Counted from the first letter of the stretch, positions 1 to 11,147 are shown. The stretch: 64,000 bases of DNA from Arthrinium phaeospermum (GCA_006503535.1 QYRS01000002.1:682001-746000); one strand, 5' to 3'. The notes: a model not told the origin generated them from the sequence alone. Numbers and translations: made by a program.

Positions 1-1
1 C

Positions 2-196
2 GGGGACGATGACGAGGACGAAGACAACATGGATGGCAGAGGCCGCAAGAGGAAGGCTGGCGATACACCAGGTGGGAGGAAGAAACGCGCCAGGTCGAAC
101 TCCAAGCCGAGGAAGCGCGGCCGGCCTCGAAAGAACCCTCTGCCAGTGGCCGACGATGAGCCTGAAATGGAGGATGAGGACATGGGTTGGGGATAA
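2..196 (+). CDS. C-terminal end of an AT-hook protein (partial)
   Basis: Only the last 64 codons of the gene are inside the window; the frame is open from base 2 to TAA at 194-196. The fragment starts with an acidic run (GDDDEDED), continues with Lys/Arg-rich sequence (GRKRKAGD, GGRKKRARSNSK) and contains KRGRPRKNP, a canonical AT-hook that binds the minor groove of AT-rich DNA. It ends in a short acidic tail (DDEPEMEDEDMGWG). This pattern is typical of chromatin-associated proteins, so a nuclear DNA-binding role is inferred. The family cannot be named because the catalytic or folded part lies to the left of the window. Confidence 0.7.
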   Translation, partial: GDDDEDEDNMDGRGRKRKAGDTPGGRKKRARSNSKPRKRGRPRKNPLPVADDEPEMEDEDMGWG

Positions 197-1058
197 CGAG
201 GATGGTGGCTAGTGGCTACCTATTATCGCACACCTATCTCATTCCCTACCGTGTCTATCTATGCATGGGCATCGTCCACTTGGAGAAATCGTTGGTGGCA
301 TAGAAGTCGAGCGGAGGATAGTGAAAGTGGCTGGAATGGGATTTGGGCGTTTTAAGGCTTGAGAAAGTCAGGCACACACAGGTTGGAATTGCTGGAGCTC
401 TTGCACATACAGAGAGAGAAAGAAAGCGGCAGCCTCACATACCACGGTCTCGGGCTATAGGGAAAAGAGCACTTTTCCATGATGATACCTATTTGCTTTT
501 GCGGACACAAAGACATATACCCAGTTGCGAAACCATCAAAGCGGTTTCAGACTCTGACAGTTGATTCTGGTCGATTTGTGATTGCTGTGATATGCGTGGT
601 TGCTGCAACGTTCCATTACATTATAGTGTTCTGCAGCGTATGACCTCTCCTCCATCCATTGCCTTGTAACTAGGAGTTGTACGCTTTGTCCGAAGTTATC
701 CCACACCTGCTGGAATGTTGGATTACCGGATCCAGACTTTGTGCGACACACTGATTGGTCACATCAGTTACTGCACCAAGTGCCAAATAAAGGACAACAA
801 ACCCAAAGTAGACATGCTCCTTGTCTCCTCAAGGCTTTGTTGAAGTTGGTAGGTGAGGAGGCGACGAGATCTGGAGGTGCTGGGTAAAGAGTTTCTATGG
901 ATTCTCAGGGGTTCCAATTCTGTGTCTATAACCATACAGATTGAGGATTTTCAGACTGTCTCAGGAGCTTCAGAACTATACATAGCAAACCAGTGCACAG
1001 AGTCAAACTTCCGACATACAGTAATTCCGAGTTACATGAACGCTTCTGGCGGGATATA
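197..1058. other. Intergenic region, no gene seen
   Basis: This 862-bp stretch holds the presumed 3' UTR of the AT-hook gene and the promoter of the next plus-strand gene. The short open frames here have poor coding character and no recognisable motifs. No TATA box or repeat could be assigned with confidence. Confidence 0.5.
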
Positions 1059-2718
1059 ATGGCAGTCAGAACTGTAGGTCGAGTGCCAATCATACCCATA
1101 CGGCTCGCCTACAAGTACTAATCAACGAGCGCAATAGTATCCTAAGCGGCGTTTGCCCCAATTTGGCAATAGTGTGCGTTGCAAGACGAAACGCCAGCGA
1201 AAGGACGCAAACACAGCTTCCGGAGAACTGCTCAGTCTCCGCGGTGGCAGCTCCGGTGGCAGCCCCCTATCCTCGTTGGGCAGCACCCCGTCCTCGCCCT
1301 TATTCACGGAGCCCCCATCCTCGCCACGAAGCCAACCCACGGACAAAGACAAGGACGGAGACGACGACGATCAATATGTCGGTTTTGTCCAGAACCAGAA
1401 TTTCATCCTCGCCCTGTACCTCGCAGCCGGGCTGGAGATCCCCGAAGGGATGTCCCCTCCAGAGGACAGGTCGATAATCCGGCATGGCATCCGGGCCTGG
1501 GAGCTGCTGAGCCGATTCCTTTCCGACAATGTTCTGGAAGGCACCGTGAAGCCCGTGCTCCTCGTCCCCGATGACGCAAACGCCGTCCCCAGTATGAATA
1601 CGATACTCCGAAGAGTGGCGAGCATCTGCGTGAAAAACGGGATTCCCATCTTTCCGTGGGAAGAGACTATCGAGGACGACTACGATGCGTACACCCGACG
1701 GGCAGACTGCAGCGAGCTGATGAACTACTTGATGAGCATCCTGGTCTGGATGGTCTCCAGCAACGTCCTCCTCTACTACCGGCTCGGCTTCGAGAGGGTC
1801 TACTGGCGAGTCAAGCTGTACATGTTCATCTATCGCTCCCACACGATGGTGCACCTGTACAAGAGGAGCACCCGGCCGCAGCGGGAGCGCGAGAGCCTGT
1901 ACGGCGAGAACGCGAGGGAGCAGCTCCAGGACGAGATTGCCGAAGCCCGTAACAACATCGACAAGATCGACGCGCTGCGGGCGCAGTTTAGAGACGATGG
2001 GAAGGCAGACCTCCCCCGTCGGGCGTTTTCACCGGGCGCCTCCTCTGGGAAGAAAGGTGCTTCGGACGCTGAGACCGCAATATTATTGCCCGGCCAGCGC
2101 TCTACGCCCGACGGAGCGCACACAATCCAAGACCCTAACGCAAAGGACGGGAAGCAGGACAAGGATCGCAAGGGCAAGACCCCGAGTAAGAAGAAAAGAC
2201 CCGGAGGTAAGAACATCCCCCCACACCGCCCGGCCAGGACACGCTTCTCCTGGCTGGGCAGCCCTCACCTCACCTCCCCCTTTTCGTTTTCATATACCCT
2301 CTTGATAACCTTGCATTTGCACTAACGCCCAGATTCCCCCTTGTATCTAGGCGACAGAAAGTTCGGAAGCGGAACCAACTCCATCAAGACGCCGTTCATA
2401 AAGGCCTACGACCCCTTCGGAAACCTCAACCTGTGGCAAGCCAACACGGAACCCGGCCGGGTGTTCCCGGGCAGGGACACGCAAAAGGACGAGTGGAAGC
2501 AGTTCATACGGGACCAACGAGCTGCAATCAGAAAGGACGTGGAAAGTAGGCCCAAACCCGACCCGGCGAAGTGGGAGGCTTACCACCCGTCGCAAGTGGA
2601 CAATCTGGATCAAAGGCTAAATGGACGGGCGAAGCGGTTCGGGAGGCCGGAGAGGAAGTACTGGCCCGCGCCCGTGGCGTATAGAAGCAGTGGTGGTGTG
2701 ATTAGCTATGAGCTCTAA
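1059..2718 (+). CDS. Unrecognised fungal protein, about 483 residues, three exons
   Basis: Proposed exons are 1059-1073, 1138-2206 and 2351-2718, 484 codons with stop. The long middle frame has no ATG near its beginning. An ATG at 1059 followed after five codons by a GTAGGT donor, a TACTAATC branch site and a CAATAG acceptor gives an in-frame start (MAVRT-YPKRRLPQF). The second intron (2207-2350) has a GTAAGA donor and TATCTAG acceptor and joins ...KKKRPG to GDRKFGSG. The N-terminal 75 residues are Ser/Pro-rich and disordered, then acidic. A folded central part begins at YVGFVQNQNFILALYLAAG and contains a hydrophobic stretch (MNYLMSILVWMVSSNVLLYY) that could be a membrane segment or buried helix. 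A Lys-rich linker and a Tyr/Pro-rich C-terminus follow. I do not recognise the family and assign no function. The first exon is the least certain part. Confidence 0.6.
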
Positions 2719-3335
2719 TAGGGGTTAGATAAGCAGTCCGTGGTTACGTTACACGGCACGGAACTTGTCTTCGCCATCCCCCGATGCAACAGGAGTTTAG
2801 AGTTTGTGTATACACACTGCTTGGAAACAACGGTGCGCTATTCCTGGGTAGTGACGAGGGAGCGGGCATGGGGAAATACTAATATAAACGTACCATATTT
2901 TTTCTGCTGCTTTCCATCGTCTACTCATTACTCGAGAGAAAAGGTTTCGGGGGCGGCACCAAAAGCATATGCATAAAACGAATGCCGTCCTCTGTGTTTT
3001 TCCATAAAGGGGGCTGAGAGAAGCTTGACAGTGTTCCGGGCGGTTAAGATAGCAAGTTACAATTTCCATAAACCATGCTCAAGATGTGGTCAATTGATCA
3101 ATGCTGCTGGTGCCCAGCTTTCGAGAATTTCACTACAAACAAGAATCCCCCAAACGCCCGATGATGTGGTATATCCAGAGTCCATGTAGGACACTTTGGA
3201 CTTGAGATGGCCCTCGTAACAATACAATCGCTGTGTTTCCGCCGCTAGGCCTGCAGAAACGCTCCTATGCTTCAAGGCCCCGGCGCCCCTACCGACAACC
3301 ACCCACTCCCCGCGGTTTCGACCAACTACTGCCCT
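2719..3335. other. Convergent intergenic region
   Basis: This 617-bp stretch lies between the stop codons of two converging genes and should contain both 3' UTRs. No gene, repeat or RNA was recognised. Confidence 0.5.
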
Positions 3336-4763
3336 CTACAGGAAGTAATCCGCGACCGGCTTCTTCGCCGGCATGCCACGCGAGTCTTGCGGCGCGGCTT
3401 GGAACACACGGTATCTACGAGCCGGGCCATTCTTAATGGCACCCTCGCTCTCCATCATGACGCCGCGCATCCCGCCATCGCTCCGACTAACGTCGCCATT
3501 GCTGCGGGCCATTATGCTCTCGCCGCCGCCACCCTCGGACAGCTCCAAGACGGCGGCCACGTTGCCGCATCTGTAGCAGTAGTTGGGGGCGGACCAGACG
3601 GTCACAATGCTCGCATCGAACATCTCCTTAAAACCCTCCATGACAAGCTGGTGGGCCCGAGCAATGAGCGACAGGTCGTTCCGGTGGTTGAACACCTTGA
3701 CAATATCCGCGCCGAACAGGAATCCCGCTCCGCGAGGTGACAAGCCCCAGCCGTCGATCTCGTCGGGGTCCGACCAGAGCAGGTCGCACATGGCACCCTC
3801 GTGAGGAACCTCTTGCTTGCGATCGAGCAAGCGGATCTTATCCACCGTGTCTATTAAGGGAGACAGCCCTCCGTGCACACAAAGGACTGCGCCTGTGGGG
3901 TTGCCAGTGCTGCCACCGCTCGACCCGGAAGCGCCCGAGCCCGGAGGCCCCGTCTTCTCGCCGGCGCTGGCGCTGGCACCGTTGGGACTTGTTTCTCCAT
4001 CTCTGCGGCGCTGGAAGCGACTCATTATATCCCCGTCGGCATTACAGACTTCGATTTCTATGTCGGCATTTGCGTAATCCTCGCTGGAAATGTGCTCGTT
4101 GGGCGGGGACAGCGTGTTGGATGCGCCAAGGACGATGGCGCCCAGCGCAAGGTAGTCGAACACATCGCAACAATACCTCCAGACGTTTGCACTACCGTAC
4201 TTTCTAACGCACTCGTCGTAGAAACCATACACTGTGGTTATTTGGCGGGATTCGTGGTTGCCGCGAATGAGGGTCATCCGGTCGGGGTATCGGACTTTGA
4301 GACAGAGAAGCAGGAGGAACGATTCAAGCGAGTAGAAACCGCGATCAACGAAGTCGCCTGGTTGGAAGTGTCAGTCTATGCCAGAAAGGGAAATCGCACG
4401 TTCTGGAGGCCGCATACCCATGAATAGATAGTTGGTGTCAGGGGGGTCGCCGCCGACTCGAAAGAGTTCCATGAGATCGTGGAACTGGCCATGGATATCA
4501 CCGCATATCTGTGGTTTTGTCAGTCATAGCCCGCTATGCCAGTGAGGTTGTTGTGGCTCGTCCATACCGTGACCGGGGCGGCGACAGTGACGACGTTGCC
4601 CTCTTCGATCAGAAGTTCGCGGGCTTTGTGGCAGAGTTCTCGGACTTGGGCCTCGGGATCGGACGGCATGCTCGCAATTGCGCGATGGCCCTTTGAGACA
4701 GGTCAGCCACATGCAGGTCAACAAAGGGTATAGTACGAGAACATACTTGTCGAGGTCACTCAT
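3336..4763 (-). CDS. ppg1: PP2A-family Ser/Thr phosphatase catalytic subunit, PPG1 type (one-base frameshift in exon 2)
   Basis: Exons on the minus strand are 4763-4747, 4690-4568, 4508-4418 and 4357-3336. The metallophosphatase signature is complete: [21 protein letters not shown], a histidine in CVHGGLSP and ARAHQ, all metal or phosphate ligands. The protein ends in DYFL, the carboxymethylated tail of PP2A-type enzymes. [28 protein letters not shown] points to the PPG1 branch, which in yeast acts with the Far complex and in Neurospora with STRIPAK; that role is family knowledge, not visible here. An insert of about 80 Gly/Ser/acidic residues separates ALGAIV from AVLCVHGG. The N-terminus reads [18 protein letters not shown], then the frame must shift to continue [14 protein letters not shown]. 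Total exon length is 1253 nt, one short of 418 codons. An automatic annotation might start at the internal ATG 4669-4667. Confidence 0.88.
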
Positions 4764-5576
4764 GATTGCGACAAGTGGAGATCAGCGGCGCTCGCCTAAG
4801 GTTTCGTGCCCGACCGACGACGATGACGGCAGCACCGTCGGGGATGTCACTGGATTTGAAAATACCAATGCTCATAACATGCCCAAGAGAGCCAGGTTCC
4901 GCATAGTATGTTCCGGGAAAATGAACTATGGGGGGCGGTGACGACGTGGTTACTGGGTATTGCTTATGTAGTCGTGATCTGGTTCCAACCAGTGTCCATT
5001 TACTTCAAAGGCGCGTTATCGCGGTTGCAGATTTAAGGTTGATAAGTGTGGCGCGAAGAGCGTAGCAGTACGCCTAGGAAATAGCCGGGCCCTTAGCCAA
5101 TGACGCCAGCAGCTGGAAATCTGCAGGCGAAGGTTAGGTACAATGCACCACCTGCACCTGCCACCCACTGACGTCGTGCTAGCTTCTGTGCTGGCTGCAG
5201 CCTCACTGTGGCTGGCCATTTCCCCAAAAGCTGGAGGCCCGGCTAGGGAGCAGTTAGCTTCGATTTCGGCTGCTACCTTAGGCCATTGGCCAATCAGGGA
5301 CTCGGTACTGGCTGGCCCACCTCCACCGGCTTGATCCGAAAGGAAGCCTCAATTCAATCGAATTGTAGCAAAAGACGGGAGCTCCGTCAAACTAACCTCC
5401 CATCACCGGCTACCTCGAGCTGCGAAGACAAGCCAGAACGCCTGCCGCCATGATTTTGTCATAACTAGGAATCTGGTATGCCGCCCAATCGGATTATCTC
5501 TTGCTCTCCGCCCGCTTTAAACTAATACACGCACGCTTCGGGACCAGATGAGCCAAATTTCCCTCGAGCCGCGACC
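4764..5576. promoter_or_regulatory. Divergent intergenic region with CCAAT elements
   Basis: This 813-bp region separates ppg1 (minus) from the small gene at 5577 (plus) and must hold both promoters. It contains a paired inverted CCAAT arrangement (CATTGGCCAATCAG, about 5284-5297) and a CCAATGACG element at 5098-5106 inside a 14-mer that recurs at 6258. Binding factors (HAP/NF-Y, bZIP) are inference. Confidence 0.4.
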
Positions 5577-5945
5577 ATGCCGCCTCACCTGCACCCACGG
5601 TCACGCATGACCTCCTCGCTCTTTGCGACCGCCGTGGCTGCCAGCTTCTTCGTCGTCGCCCTGCCCCATATGCTGCCCTGCCCGGCACCGAGAGTCAAAT
5701 ACGCCGACTGCGAAGTCTCGCCCGACGGCACGAGGCGGAGGCGGAGGAGGAAGCCCGAGCCGGTCGAGGTGAAGGACGAGATGGCCCAATTTCAGAGCAG
5801 CAACGACGACTTCGACAGACTATCCGGCGCGAAGTCAAAACGGGAATGCCCCGTACCCAAGCCGGGCGGCGTCATTGGCGGGCTCATGGGCTTCAAGGCA
5901 AAGGGGGACAAGGACAACAACCAACACCCACGAGACGACCAGTGA
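5577..5945 (+). CDS. Small conserved-looking protein with one N-terminal membrane segment, 122 residues
   Basis: This is an uninterrupted frame from ATG in the context CGACCATGC to TGA. The N-terminus MPPHLHPRSRM is basic, followed by a hydrophobic segment (SLFATAVAASFFVVALPHML, residues about 14-33) and then CPAP, YADCEV and a run of six arginines (GTRRRRRRKP). The rest is charged and probably disordered, with a Gly-rich patch (GGVIGGLMGFKAKG). A basic start followed by a single hydrophobic segment suits a mitochondrial or ER membrane anchor; this is inference. A second in-frame ATG lies at codon 11. I recognise no family and assign no function. Confidence 0.65.
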   Translation: MPPHLHPRSRMTSSLFATAVAASFFVVALPHMLPCPAPRVKYADCEVSPDGTRRRRRRKPEPVEVKDEMAQFQSSNDDFDRLSGAKSKRECPVPKPGGVIGGLMGFKAKGDKDNNQHPRDDQ

Positions 5946-7335
5946 AAATCGGCCTTGAGAGGGCATATGGAGCCAAGAAAAAGTCCGACATAGACTGTAT
6001 ACAACTCACGTACATATCCAAATAAAACGAAGATCCAAGAGCACACTCATGCCGATACGCAGCTATTGGCAAGCCTCCTACACGCCAGGCCAGAACATAG
6101 CCTGCAGGGCCAATCTCTGCATGGCAGAAGCGTAGTAACAGCGAAACCTTGGCAAGATCTTAGTTTGGAGTTCGGACCGTCAAGGCTTCACCTGAGTGAT
6201 CTGCGACTGCTTGTGGGGGATGCGTTCTCCGGGAAGGGCATCCGCCTGAGAGCCTAGGCCAATGACGCCAGATCGGTCCGGGGAAGGCACCATTCTAAGG
6301 CCAGTGATTTTCGCTTGGATACTCCTCCCTGTAAGGGGTGTTGGTGGCCAGATCACTCTGAAACGTTGCTTTACTCGTTTTTTGCCTTGGGGCGCCACTC
6401 CTGGTGAATCATGCCCGCGAGAACACTACGTGTTGCTACTGACTTGTGGCCATTGGGGCAACTCGGGCTTATTCCGTTGTGTCCTTGACACTGAACGGCC
6501 ACATAAGCTTCTGTGAGGCATGGGCGAGTCATCCCATGTGCAATCGTTTATCTATCCATCTGAGTATCTGGAAAGCAAGAACTTACTATATCGGCCCATC
6601 ATCGGATGGGTGGAACTAGTGGCCGATGCGGCGTCTAGAAGAAAAGGGAATGCTTGCTTGTTACGCGTGTAAGTCGGTTCCCGACTTGGCACGTGGGTGT
6701 CGATACCTGTGTCGGGCGATCTCACCACTCCCGTGTCACATCTTCGGCTAGTCGATCGACTCCGCTAGTCTGATTGGCGCAGGTGGTCCAAACATTTGTC
6801 CGCCCTGGTTGTTGTATCAAATATAGTCAGTCTGCCGCGCTCTTGTCTGCGGCTACTCAGCTTTCCATCTTGGCACCAGAGAAATGCTCATCCTCTTGCA
6901 TCACGGATCTCGTCGTACATGTCTGTCATCCGAAGGCCATTCTACGCACAGCTAGCTAGCTTAGTAGCTACTCCTCCCTGTCTCCTATCTCCCCAAACAG
7001 CGGGCGAGTAACGAATCATCTACCTTGGCGATGATTTGGAGATTTGTAATCTTGGCTGGCGCAGCACTGGGAAGCATGGAGAGGCTCTGAGTCGATCTGA
7101 TCATCACGGCATCCGTTGCTGTTGGAACACGACCGCGCCTCCAACGACGACACAACACAAGCCAATAGCAACCGCTGGCCTAGCGTACCGCGTCATCGCC
7201 AGACGATTCACTGCCACCCCAGGATGCGTTTCTGATGAACCATGGCGGATCGGATGCCCTGCAGTCAAGGTCTTGGAGACGATATGCCGGGATGAGATGT
7301 GGTATCGCCAACTGTCATCCGGTCTGCGAATTGTG
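5946..7335. other. Intergenic region with a recurring CCAAT/TGACG 14-mer
   Basis: No gene was found in this stretch. It contains GCCAATGACGCCAG at 6258-6271, an exact copy of 5096-5109. The short frames present lack coding character. Confidence 0.4.
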
Positions 7336-7343
7336 TATATAAA
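7336..7343 (+). promoter_or_regulatory. TATA box of the first secreted Gln-rich protein gene
   Basis: TATATAAA lies about 300 nt upstream of the ATG at 7637. It is followed by a pyrimidine-rich leader, as expected for a strongly expressed fungal gene. The paralogous gene downstream has the matching element at 10843. Confidence 0.55.
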
Positions 7344-7499
7344 CCATCAGCCTCTCGGGTCTAATGCCAATTTCCTCTCTCTCCTCATCACCATCATCCA
7401 ACTATCTAGTCTCTGTGAGTCTTTGTCAATCTTTCGAGCTGTGCTCTTTCCGTTCATCTTTCACTTCCAGTCACTCCTTACCAGTCACTCTTTTTGAAG

Positions 7500-7574
7500 G
7501 TACGTCGTCTCCTATACAGGATCCAGATAACAACAACAAGTCTTCCGAGAGAGAGAGATACTAACACTACCCAG
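7500..7574 (+). other. Predicted 5'-UTR intron of the first secreted Gln-rich gene
   Basis: The donor is GTACGT after GAAG. The branch site is ACTAACAC and the acceptor is ACCCAG, giving 75 nt. It ends 62 nt before the ATG. The downstream paralog has a similar intron in the equivalent place, which supports both. Confidence 0.55.
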
Positions 7575-7636
7575 CCGGCTTCTTGTTCAACCAACCTTCC
7601 AACTCACCCCCACTTTCTCTCAATACCACCATCAAA

Positions 7637-8630
7637 ATGAAGTTCATCAACGCCTCCATCCTCGCCACCCTGGCTTTCTCGGTCAACCCTGCTTTCGCGG
7701 GACCCGTCGATCACAAGGCCCTCAGCGCAGCGGCTGACCAAGCCAATGCGGACCAGGCCGCCGCCGCCCCGGCAGACGCTGCCGCCGACCAGGCCGCCGC
7801 CGACCCTAAAGCCCAGGCCGATGCCGAGGCCGCCGCCCAGGAAGCCCTCGACACGCTGGCCCAGCAGATCCAGGACGGCGAGGTGGCCGCCGACGTCAAC
7901 GGCACCGAGATCTTGGAGGGCTCGGGCGCTGCCCTTGACGACGCCGACCTGGCGAACAGCCTGAACGAGAACATCCTCCAGGAGATGTTCCTCCTGGGCG
8001 TCTGCGACATTCAGGCCCAGCAGCTGGCCGACTTCAACCTGAACGTCGCGCAGTCCATCAACCTGCTGCTGCAGCTCCAGGCCCTCCAGCAGCTCCAGAC
8101 CCTCGGCCTCGTCGAGGTCCAGGACGTCGCCGCCCTCCTGGAGCAGCAGCTGATCCTCGGCTTCGCCGTCCCTGAACTCGAGGCTCTCAAGCGTGGAGTC
8201 AAGAGCATCCAGCAGGTAAGCTTCTTCCTATTCTATATCCTTAGGACCCACAGTATGACTGACTAACCGTTTCTCGGTATAGTCTTCTCTGCGCCGCAAG
8301 CGCGGCAACCTGGCCCTCCAGGCCCAGCAGCTCAACCTCCAGCAGGCACAGGCTGATTGCGAGGCCCTGCTCGCGGGCGATGCCAACGCCGACGACGCCG
8401 CCGCTGAGGAGGATGAGAACGCGGATGACGCCGCCGAGGAGGACGCCGATGCTGAGGACGACGCCGATGCTGAGGAGGATGCCGCCAAGGACGATGCGAA
8501 GGTCGACGACGCCGCCGCCGAGGAGGAGGACGCCGCCAACAAGGACGACGCGAAGGCCGATGACGCCGCCGCCGAGGAGGACGCCAACGCCGACGACGCC
8601 GCCGCCGCTGCCCATGCGGCCGCCATGTAA
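7637..8630 (+). CDS. Secreted Ala/Gln/Asp-rich protein with acidic-alanine C-terminal repeats, 308 residues (paralog A)
   Basis: Exons are 7637-8215 and 8283-8630; the intron has GTAAGC, a GACTAACC branch and GGTATAG. Residues 1-21 form a clear signal peptide ending in PAFA. Residues about 30-85 are Ala/Asp/Gln-rich. The core at about 135-185 is Leu/Gln-rich (LLLQLQALQQLQTLGLVEVQ) and matches the core of the gene at 11209. Two dibasic sites, KR at 185-186 and RRKR at 197-200, frame a short segment and look like Kex2 processing sites. The last 80 residues are repeats of the type DDAAAEED with few other residues. There is a single cysteine in the core and another in exon 2. No enzyme motif is present, so an extracellular or cell-wall structural role is inferred. 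The family is not recognised. Confidence 0.8.
8380..8627 (+). repeat. Degenerate tandem repeat encoding acidic-alanine units
   Basis: GAC-GAC-GCC-GCC-GCC-GAG-GAG-type units recur through the 3' end of the coding sequence. They encode repeats such as DDAAAEED, DDAKADDAAAEED and NADDAAA. Units differ in length by whole codons, so the frame is preserved. Confidence 0.7.
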
Positions 8631-10842
8631 GGGGCTCATCGAAACAAACAAAAAATCACGGTGCAGTGCAGTGCAGGTTAGAGCCCCGACTCGCCCCGTG
8701 GTGACGGGTGGTCGGGTGATCTCCCTGGATGGTCCAAAGCGAGCGGCCTAGATGGTCTGCTCCCGGTTCCCCTAGAGGACTTGTGGTTGCAAATTTGGTA
8801 TCGGGGGAAGGGACAGGGGGAAACACACTTCTTGTTGGGTCCCCCAAGTTGTCGTAGCTACCATGATATATTTTTAATGTTTTCAGACTTTTATTCCTGA
8901 TTCCATCTGCTTCTTCGTGACCTTTTCAGATAGATTTCGGAGCCGCGCTGCTCATATTCATCTGTGTGCGTCGCGGTTACACCCGGAGCGGCAAAGTGAA
9001 GTGAAAGCATTCTGCGACACAGTAATCCTACCTTCTCCGTATCTCCCCGCAACGATTCGTTTGGTATTAACCTCGCTGGTGTAGATAGGTATGTATGAAT
9101 ATTCGAAAGAGAGTAATCAACCTATCGTTACGGACTTGGCACTGATGCGACAAATATTCGCAGGATTTCAACCGGCTAGAGGATCTTGGGGAGGCACGCC
9201 AACAGATCGCTGGCGTCACCTATTCTGATGCTCAAACACCACCTTGACTGTAAGCTGTTGCTACTTGTCTTATCAAATCGGTGTATACTACATGATGACA
9301 AGTCACGTTGGGTTTGTAGCATGCTACCCCCATTCTGCCTGAACTAGGAGTCGACCGATACCATGTGGGATACCACATATTACTGGAGGCCTGCAGTCAC
9401 TTGCAGCAATCATGAGAATGATGGTTCGTGATTGGTGCATCAGGTGCCGGAGACTACCGACGGGGAGTTTGCTGAGCTATGTAAGGTCAGTTGTTCTGGT
9501 CCATCACCGCCTTGCTGCCGCACAGACAGCGGTGCATGAATTCAGGGTGGCCCGTCGAGCCGTTCAGCCGACACTTTCGCCATCCCTCAGCTCTCGGTGC
9601 TGACTTGTGCCTTCGGAGCTTGACATGACTGGATTCGCGACAGTTTCACGTTGGGAGATCGTGGATTGCGGCGTCCCTGACAGATGCCCCGGAGTATAAG
9701 AGAGCCGCGCGCTAAACCCAAGTCGGGCTAGCAACTTAACGGTTGGGCAAGGGTCCACACCATGTTTTGTCTCAAAGGCAGTTCCCCGTACTTGTACGGG
9801 CCCTGTTATGCTTATTTTTCTCTCGTGTGATCATGCCCAGATCTCGTCTCATGTTATGTCATATCCTGACAGATGCTTGGGCTACTGGCTAGTCAAGTTG
9901 TACTGGGTTCGTCTGAGTTGCAACTCGCGCACGGTCGCACGCGGCACTTGCTGTGGTAGTATGCACGTACCTGCGGTACTTGGGACGACAGCTGAAGGAT
10001 GCAACGCAACGCTCGGATGGCAAATGACAGAGGCTGCTAGCTCTTGAGCTTCTCTTATACTTGCCAAGACTACTTCTCTTACCCACACTCACCTACCTGC
10101 CTACATGCCTACCTGCTCTGCTGCGTTGGCCACGAGTACATAAGTGACTGCGTGGGAGCAACTGACAGAGTAGGTAACACCAAGGCCTTGGGGGTCTGGA
10201 CTGATCCAAATTGTGATACTGCGCCACCAGAGAGTCCAGCGGATGTTTGGGGCTGTTGCTCTCGTTCTTGGAGGCCGCAAGCGCCCATCAAACAAAGAAC
10301 TGCTGCCAAGCTGAACATCTTGGTCCTCAAATGATGGATATCGTTGACATTTGCTTGGGGTCTTGGTAGTAGGTACTGCCCAAGGGACCAGGCATGAATG
10401 CCGGAAGCCGACCTCGTACGTTTGGTTCGGGCAAGAGCAGTTCCGTAGAAGCCGTCTTTTGTCCCGGCCGGGACTGGCGCGGGTGCCAAGAGCTGTTTCT
10501 CGCTTCATGAGTATACTGCGTAGAGCAGCTTGCATCATCTACGCATGGGTCTATTCCTGTCCAGCAGCTTGGTATCCTCTAAAAAAAGTTCCCAGCTTCC
10601 GGCCGGACCTGGCTCCTGCACCTACACCTACATCCCTGCCTTCACCCCCCTTCTCCCACCAAACCGCCCACGGTCTGCTCAGATCTCGAGGCTCTCCTTT
10701 CTAGGGATGCCTGCAGACAGGCTCACGCCGGATCGTCTCTTTGAAGTGCATCCGAACATGTTTGCCCCGCATAAGGCTTGGCATGGCATCCTCGGCCAAC
10801 GTCTTCTCCCGAGGCTACAGTTCATCTCTCTGTTCAGATGGA
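8631..10842. other. Spacer between the two secreted-protein paralogs
   Basis: This gap of about 2.2 kb holds no recognisable gene. Short frames are present on both strands without motifs or codon bias. No third paralog or transposon remnant was seen. Confidence 0.45.
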
Positions 10843-10850
10843 TATATAAG
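10843..10850 (+). promoter_or_regulatory. TATA box of the second secreted Gln-rich protein gene
   Basis: TATATAAG is followed by a CT-rich leader. Its position relative to the predicted UTR intron and ATG resembles that of the first paralog. Confidence 0.5.
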
Positions 10851-11076
10851 ATCATGATGGCCTCCTGTCATAGTCTCTTTTTCCTTCTCCTCATCATCAG
10901 TCTAATACCAGGTACTCAATCAACTCATTCATTCATTCTCTCTGAGGCAAGCAACATCCAAACGTCCTCCTTTCCGCTCTCAGCCTTACTAACACTTCTC
11001 CCACAGCTGTGCTCGTTCTCTTTCGCTTCTTCACTACTTAATTCGCCAGTCACTCCTTGACATCGATTTTTTTGAG

Positions 11077-11147
11077 GTTCGTCTCCCACAGCAGCACGGA
11101 GCTGACAGCTCTGGGTATCTCCTGAACTGACACACTCAACCTGATAG
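11077..11147 (+). other. Predicted 5'-UTR intron of the second secreted Gln-rich gene
   Basis: The donor is GTTCGT after TTTTGAG. A CTGAC branch-like element and the acceptor CTGATAG follow. The exon sequence just before the donor resembles that of paralog A (CCAGTCACTC and T-run). An alternative acceptor is CACAG ending at 11182. Confidence 0.4.

Noticed and set aside
1153..1155. Start of the unknown protein at a TTG codon
   Set aside because: Nuclear fungal genes almost always start at ATG; an upstream ATG with a good small intron gives an in-frame start.
9412..10704. A possible third copy of the secreted-protein family in the spacer
   Set aside because: None of the frames shows a signal peptide with the Leu/Gln core or the shared leader words.
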